Positions 59,625 through 64,000 of a stretch of DNA of 64,000 nt are shown in pieces. A program made the translations under genes and the position numbers. The DNA is taken from the NCBI RefSeq assembly GCF_002088975.1, contig NZ_NCST01000065.1:33232-97231 (forward strand), read 5' to 3'. The notes beneath the pieces were generated by a model. The model worked only from the letters and a program-made list of their open reading frames with translations, had not been told where the DNA came from and did no database searches. Each line of letters begins with the position of its first letter. The stretch's first letter is position 1. This stretch comes from Henriciella aquimarina (GTDB taxonomy: Bacteria; Pseudomonadota; Alphaproteobacteria; Caulobacterales; Hyphomonadaceae).

Positions 59625-60764
59625 TTGGCTGGATCGCAAGAGCAGAACGCAACGGCTGAGCAAGCCAGTGCAGACAAGATCAACGCATTCGTCCTCGTGG
59701 CGCGTGGCATGGGCGCGAACACGTGGAGCCGGGTCTACGATTCCGGTGAGTTAATCGGCATGAACGAGCGGTTCGCCTACGGTTATTTCCATGCAGAGGA
59801 TCACGGATGTCGCGTGACCTACTCGACCGATGCGCCGCAATCCCTGCCCGGGCGGGTCATGCGGCTGGGCTTCCGGGCAATCCTTGGCTTCGACCTTGTT
59901 CATGCGTGGCGAAACAGGACGGGCATCCTGGCGTCCGATGTGGTTTGGACGCATACGGAGTCCCAAAGTCTCGCCGTATCCCTGCTGCTGAGCCTGGTCC
60001 GACCGGAAAAACCACCAAAACTGATCCTGCAGACCGTCTGGTTCATGGACAAGTATCCCCGCCTTGATCCTCTGCGAAAGAGGCTCTGGCGCTGGCTCTT
60101 GCGCAAGGCCGATATCCTGACCTTCCTGGCGACGATCAACCGGGATGAGGCGCGCGAGCTTTTCCCAGATACCCGGTGTGAATTCATTCCGTTCGGTATC
60201 CCGAACGACGCGGCTGTGACGCCGTCCGAACGCCCGCCCCATAAGCCCATGCGGATCCTGTCGCTCGGCAATGACCGCCACCGCGACTGGCCTGTGCTGA
60301 TCGAGGCGTTCGGCAATGACGATGACTTTGAAGCCAAAATCCTGTCGACAAAGCTGCCGCAATCGGCGGTGAAGCATACGCCGAACATCCAGGTGCTTCA
60401 GGCGACTTCGAACGATGAACTCTATGAAGCCTATGCATGGGCGGATGTCGTCGTGGTGCCTCTCAGCGAGAACAAGCATGCGTCAGGAATCACCGTTGTC
60501 GAGGAAGGCGTGCTCAGAGGTGTTCCGGTGGTCGCTACCGATATCGGAGGACTTCGCAGTTATTTCTCGGACGAGGAAATCTGGTATGTGCCCGAGGGGG
60601 ACAGAACGGCTATGCGCGAGACCGTCAAGACGCTCGCCAACGCGCCCGGGGAAGCGCTGGGGCGGATGAAGAAGGCCACCGACAAAATGCTGCATGGGGA
60701 TCTCAATTCCCGCGCCTATGCGCGCCGCCATGCCGAGCTGTCGAAAGAGCTGCTTGAGCGCTGA
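59625..60764 (+). CDS. Glycosyltransferase (GT4/GT-B type)
   Basis: 379-residue GT-B-like enzyme. The conserved N-terminus INAFVLVARGMGANTWSRVYDSG needs the TTG at 59625 or one close by; there is no ATG before it. Donor domain: RILSLGNDRHRDWPVLIEAF, WADVVVVPLSENKHASGITVVEEGVLRGVPVVATDIGGL. GGGTGAC is a poor ribosome site. It is the second plus-strand transferase of the cluster and is convergent with the next gene. Confidence 0.85.
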   Translation: MAGSQEQNATAEQASADKINAFVLVARGMGANTWSRVYDSGELIGMNERFAYGYFHAEDHGCRVTYSTDAPQSLPGRVMRLGFRAILGFDLVHAWRNRTGILASDVVWTHTESQSLAVSLLLSLVRPEKPPKLILQTVWFMDKYPRLDPLRKRLWRWLLRKADILTFLATINRDEARELFPDTRCEFIPFGIPNDAAVTPSERPPHKPMRILSLGNDRHRDWPVLIEAFGNDDDFEAKILSTKLPQSAVKHTPNIQVLQATSNDELYEAYAWADVVVVPLSENKHASGITVVEEGVLRGVPVVATDIGGLRSYFSDEEIWYVPEGDRTAMRETVKTLANAPGEALGRMKKATDKMLHGDLNSRAYARRHAELSKELLER

Positions 60765-60809
60765 GCCGGAAAGACGCTCCGTTTCCCTGTCGCTTTCTGG
60801 GAGGGGCTT

Positions 60810-61736
60810 TTAGCCGTACTGGAAGCCCATCTCCTGAAATTTCTGCCTGGCGGTCGGGTGCATGGACAAGGGCACATTCATGCGCGGCGAAAACAGGGTG
60901 TGAAAAAGGTAAGCCCCTACCGCGACGGCGCGGGCGCGCGTCTGTTCTGTCTTCAGGGTGGCGTTGAACATGCTCAGGGAGCGGAGGAAAATGCTCAGCC
61001 TGGAGTCGAATGTTTTCCCTCTTTCTGTGCGGATCTCATAAGAGGCCAGGGGGAATTTCTCGATATCGAATATGCGTCTGCAGGCGACGATATCGTCCTG
61101 ATAGTCGCGGCCATCCTCAAACCCGTTCGTCGTTTTCAGCCGACCGACCGGGCGGGTGTGTTGAACGGGCACGGAATCGATGATCGCGAAGTCTTTCTTG
61201 CTCTCATAAGCAATATTGCACCAGATCAGGTCTATGCCGACCTCGTAGCCCATCGAATAGAGGGGCATGATCTGGAACAGCGTCTTTTGCGAGAAGATCG
61301 GGCACATCATCTCGATGAAATTGACGTATCGCATATGGGCGCCCGGAACCTTTAGCTGGCCGGCATAGGAGAAGTAGCTGTCATGCGTCAGCGCGGGCTG
61401 ACAGATCTTCAGGTCGTTGCTGTCGGCGAGAGTGAATAACTCACAGAGCTCTTCGGCAGTGCACAGGATGTCGTCGTCGAACAGGGCGACGTATTTGTAC
61501 TTCGAGAGCAGCTCATGATGGGCTTTGAATAGCTCCATATAGCCGGCGATCTTCGCGCCAGGGCGAAATTCGAACATGACGTCGTCGTCGGTCGGCTTGG
61601 GCGTGTCCGGGCTATAAGCCGAGATCAGGAGATCGTAGTTTCTCTCCTCCGCCGGCACGGCCCATTGATTGTGAAGCCCCTTTGCCCCGGCACGGCAAAT
61701 CATGAGGTAGTCTTTGGAGTGGGAATGATCGGTCAT
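60810..61736 (-). CDS. DUF707-like glycosyltransferase-type protein
   Basis: 308-residue protein with a GT-A-like core: YVALFDDDILCTAEELCELF carries a DDD metal site, followed by CQPALTHDSYFSYAG and VNFIEMMCPIFS, which resemble DUF707 proteins and other polysaccharide-cluster transferases. The start ATG 61736 precedes MTDHSHSKDYLMICRAGAKG. It stands alone on the minus strand between plus-strand transferases. Transfer to a saccharide is inferred. Confidence 0.72.
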   Translation of the reverse strand: MTDHSHSKDYLMICRAGAKGLHNQWAVPAEERNYDLLISAYSPDTPKPTDDDVMFEFRPGAKIAGYMELFKAHHELLSKYKYVALFDDDILCTAEELCELFTLADSNDLKICQPALTHDSYFSYAGQLKVPGAHMRYVNFIEMMCPIFSQKTLFQIMPLYSMGYEVGIDLIWCNIAYESKKDFAIIDSVPVQHTRPVGRLKTTNGFEDGRDYQDDIVACRRIFDIEKFPLASYEIRTERGKTFDSRLSIFLRSLSMFNATLKTEQTRARAVAVGAYLFHTLFSPRMNVPLSMHPTARQKFQEMGFQYG

Positions 61737-62177
61737 AACGGCATTGAATAGTGTAAAGCCGCGAGAATGTTTTGGAAGGCGTGTTTGTCAAGCTTAGCGG
61801 TCTATTTTGTATTATAGATGCAAAAAATATGACCGCTTTATCAGCCCTCATCACAAAACTGACCGGATATATTTCGCTATTTTGTCACCTCGGCGCGGGA
61901 GTGGCACACTTTATTGTTGATATAGCCATCACTATCGGGTTTGACGGCAGCGTTGGGGGGCTTGGGCGCCTGGACGGACGTGGAGGGTGCCTTATGGCGG
62001 GCTAAGGATGGGGCAGGTACACCTCATCCTGCCAGCGCAGATAATGTTGAAATTGGCCGGCCATCCTCTACTGCAGCGGCAATGAGGCAGCATGGTTGGC
62101 TGCGATGATTGGGAGGGGCGCGCAGGAACACGACTTGCGATAGTGTCCGGGTGGCCTTCCATGTTTGAGGAGCAGAT
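61737..62177. other. Intergenic region upstream of UXS gene
   Basis: 441 bases without a supported gene. A 77-residue plus-strand frame (61772-62005) has a hydrophobic middle but no family signature and a poor ribosome site. The first 180 bases are AT-rich and probably carry the promoters of the divergent genes. Confidence 0.5.
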
Positions 62178-63137
62178 ATGTCAGTTCTAGCAAAGCGCGT
62201 TCTTGTGACCGGTGGCGCCGGCTTCCTGGGATCGCACCTGTGTGAGCGGCTGCTGGAGCGCGGCGACGAAGTGCTCTGTGTCGACAATTACTTCACGGGC
62301 CGGCGCGCCAATATCGACCATCTGCTGCCCAATCCGCGCTTCGAGGCGATGCGCCACGATATTACGCAGCCATTGGTGCTTGAGGTCGATGAGATCTACA
62401 ATCTCGCCTGTCCGGCCTCACCGGTCCATTATCAGTTCGATCCCGTCCAGACGTTGAAGACGTCCGTGCACGGTGCGATCAACATGCTGGGCCTGGCCAA
62501 GCGCTGCAAGGCAAAGATCTTTCAGGCCTCCACCTCCGAAATCTATGGCGATCCCACCGTTCACCCGCAGCCGGAGGCCTATTGGGGCAATGTGAACCCG
62601 CTTGGCCCGCGCGCCTGTTATGACGAGGGCAAACGGGCGGCGGAAACCCTGTTCATGGACTATCACCGTCAGCACGGCGTGGATGTGAGGATCGCGCGTA
62701 TCTTCAACACCTATGGCCCGCGCATGCACCCGAATGACGGGCGTGTGGTCTCCAACTTCATTGTTCAGGCCCTGCAGGACGAGGACATCACCGTGTTCGG
62801 CAAGGGCGACCAGACGCGGTCCTTCTGCTATCGCGACGATCTGGTGGAGGGCTTCCTGAAGCTGATGGACACCGAGGATTTCACGGGTCCCGTCAATATT
62901 GGCAATCCGGGGGAGTTCACGATCCGCGAGCTGGCCGAGATCATCATTGAGCTGACGGGGGCCAAGTCGCGCATCGTCGAGCGCCCGCTGCCTGCCGACG
63001 ACCCCAAGCAGCGCCAGCCCGATATCACACTCGCGCGTGAGAAAATGGGCTGGGAGCCCAGGATCGAGCTGCGCGAGGGATTGTTGCCAACCATCGAGTA
63101 TTTCCGGGGGCTCCTTCGGGAAACCATGAAGCTATAG
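62178..63137 (+). CDS. uxs: UDP-glucuronate decarboxylase (UDP-xylose synthase)
   Basis: 319-residue short-chain dehydrogenase-fold enzyme. NAD motif [17 protein letters not shown]; active-site YDEGKR with Tyr and Lys and upstream [19 protein letters not shown]; substrate loop [24 protein letters not shown]. All match UXS proteins, which turn UDP-glucuronate into UDP-xylose. It supplies a donor sugar for the transferases, so the polymer may contain xylose. GAGG precedes the ATG. Confidence 0.93.
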   Translation: MSVLAKRVLVTGGAGFLGSHLCERLLERGDEVLCVDNYFTGRRANIDHLLPNPRFEAMRHDITQPLVLEVDEIYNLACPASPVHYQFDPVQTLKTSVHGAINMLGLAKRCKAKIFQASTSEIYGDPTVHPQPEAYWGNVNPLGPRACYDEGKRAAETLFMDYHRQHGVDVRIARIFNTYGPRMHPNDGRVVSNFIVQALQDEDITVFGKGDQTRSFCYRDDLVEGFLKLMDTEDFTGPVNIGNPGEFTIRELAEIIIELTGAKSRIVERPLPADDPKQRQPDITLAREKMGWEPRIELREGLLPTIEYFRGLLRETMKL

Positions 63138-63162
63138 AGCTGGCTTCGAGCCGTCCCCGCTA

Positions 63163-63180
63163 GGTTCTGTACCCATAAGC
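63163..63180. repeat. Left terminal inverted repeat of the IS
   Basis: Matches the inverted right end (63980-63997) at 14 of 18 positions. Confidence 0.75.
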
Positions 63181-63233
63181 GGGATTCCCATATTGGACGG
63201 GTCATGATTCACTTGCCTTGAAGGAGGTGTCTC

Positions 63234-64000
63234 ATGGCCCGTTTTGATTTGAGCGATGCGGAGTGGGCGATCATTGCGCCCTTGTTGCCGAACAAGCCGC
63301 GCGGGGTGGCGCGGACCGATGACCGCCGGGTGCTGAACGGCATCTTCTATATTCTGCGGACGGGGTCGCCCTGGCGTGACCTGCCGGAACGCTACGGCCC
63401 TTACACGACGGTCTACAACCGCTTCAACAGATGGGCGAAGGCTGGCGTCTGGATCAATGTTTTCAACGCTTTGGCGCAGCAGAGCCCGGAATCCATGGCC
63501 TTCATCGACAGTTCTATCATCCGCGCCCACCAGCACGCCGCAGGCGGAAAAAAGGGGGGCCGGATCACGCCATCGGTCTCTCTCGCGGGGGACTGAGCAC
63601 CAAGATCCATGCCGTGGTCGATGAGGCCGGCCTGCCCATCCGCCTGGCGCTCTCGCCCGGCCAGGCCAGCGACAAGGCCACCGGGGCCGCCCTGATCGCC
63701 AGCCTGAGGCAGGCCCGTCATGTCGTCGCCGACCGGGGCTATGACGCCCGTGCCCTGATCGAGCAGATCGAAGCGGCCGGGGCGGAGGCTCACATTCCCA
63801 CCCAGCGGGACCGCAAAGTCCAGCGCTCAGTCGCAAGGGACATCTACCGCCAGCGCAATCTGGTCGAGCGATACTTCAACAAACTCAAGCACTTCAGACG
63901 ATGCGCAACACGCTTCGACAAGCTCGCAAGGAACTTCCTCGCAGCCATCGCCCTCGCCTCAACGCGACTCTGGACCAGGGTTTATGAGTCCACAACCTAG
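63234..64000 (+). CDS. IS5-family transposase, two frames with -1 frameshift
   Basis: The first frame (63234-63596, 120 residues) carries SDAEWAIIAPLLP, VLNGIFYILRTGSPWRDLPERYG and FIDSSIIRAHQ with a DDE Asp. It ends in a stop, while the second half (THAI... DKATGAALIASL, VVADRGYDA, ERYFNKLKHFRRCATR, with the DREYE-type end) lies in the -1 frame. A,AAA,AAG (63548-63554) is a textbook -1 slippery heptamer just where the two meet, followed by six G. The fused product is about 255 residues. The stop TAG (63998-64000) overlaps the target TA outside the IS. Confidence 0.88.
63548..63559 (+). promoter_or_regulatory. -1 ribosomal frameshift site A6G6
   Basis: A AAA AAG in the frame of the first reading frame, then a G-run. 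It joins the two transposase halves. Confidence 0.75.

Larger units (their letters stand above)
63163..63997 (+). mobile_element. IS5-family (IS427-like) insertion sequence
   Basis: 835-bp element. Terminal repeats run GGTTCTGTACCCATAAGC at the left and, inverted, GGTTGTGGACTCATAAAC at the right, with four mismatches. TA flanks both ends (63161-63162 and 63998-63999), consistent with a TA target duplication within a CTAG-like site. It starts 25 bases after the UXS stop. Both ends are in the window, so the copy appears complete. Confidence 0.85.

Noticed and set aside
61772..62005. 77-residue frame with a hydrophobic middle
   Set aside because: No ribosome site or family; AT-rich promoter DNA is a simpler reading.

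Overview
The window reads as a chromosomal segment of a free-living, aerobic, GC-rich (about 60 percent) alphaproteobacterium. TonB-dependent receptors, an FNR/FixK-type regulator with matching boxes, a phasin, a SulP-carbonic anhydrase pair, a fadE-thiolase-fadJ operon and an ACR3/ArsI arsenic operon fit a marine Hyphomonadaceae/Caulobacterales-like organism. That placement is an inference from gene content, not a phylogeny. No rRNA, tRNA or CRISPR array was seen. The only mobile element is one IS5-family insertion sequence at the right end.

Layout. 1-1.9 kb: catalase-peroxidase katG, 5' end outside the window. 2.0-4.4 kb: arsenic operon arsR-arsI-acr3-arsC, with a long palindrome over a probably leaderless promoter. 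4.35-11.9 kb (minus): beta-oxidation operon fadE-thiolase-fadJ-CoA hydrolase/transferase, divergent from a FadL outer-membrane transporter (12.0-13.4 kb). 13.4-16.3 kb: a PilZ protein and a membrane PAS-GGDEF-EAL protein (c-di-GMP). 16.4-18.9 kb: phosphotransferase/ATPase fusion and a zinc alcohol dehydrogenase. 18.9-22.6 kb: SulP transporter plus beta-carbonic anhydrase, divergent from an OxyR-like LysR protein that lacks the peroxidatic cysteine.

22.6-28.5 kb: a chaperone-usher pilus operon (pilin, chaperone, usher, coat-protein-U-like subunit) behind a near-consensus sigma-54 promoter and a roughly 300-nt leader with mutually exclusive hairpins. 28.6-30.9 kb: M3 peptidase lipoprotein. 31.0-47.3 kb: a large accessory locus. 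Its first half joins a PhnCDE-type ABC importer, an RpiR regulator, a HAD phosphatase, a TonB receptor, a PhoD phosphatase and a secreted PHP phosphoesterase, which together suggest scavenging of an organophosphorus compound. Its second half has a secreted formylglycine-generating-type enzyme divergent from a second TonB receptor, a TSUP permease and a Tat-exported PLP aminotransferase. The second set resembles the periplasmic PvdO/PvdN maturation pair of pyoverdine systems and is the best candidate for something undescribed.

47.8-53.9 kb: two Crp/Fnr regulators, a PAS protein, DUF3775, an L,D-transpeptidase, a tandem universal stress protein and a phasin. TTGA-N6-TCAA boxes lie upstream of one regulator and of the stress protein, suggesting a low-oxygen or stationary-phase regulon. 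54.0-55.8 kb: small metabolic genes. 55.9-63.1 kb: exopolysaccharide genes (glycosyltransferases, GH16 lipoprotein, UDP-glucuronate decarboxylase). 63.16-64.0 kb: the IS element, whose transposase needs a -1 frameshift and takes its stop codon from the target site.
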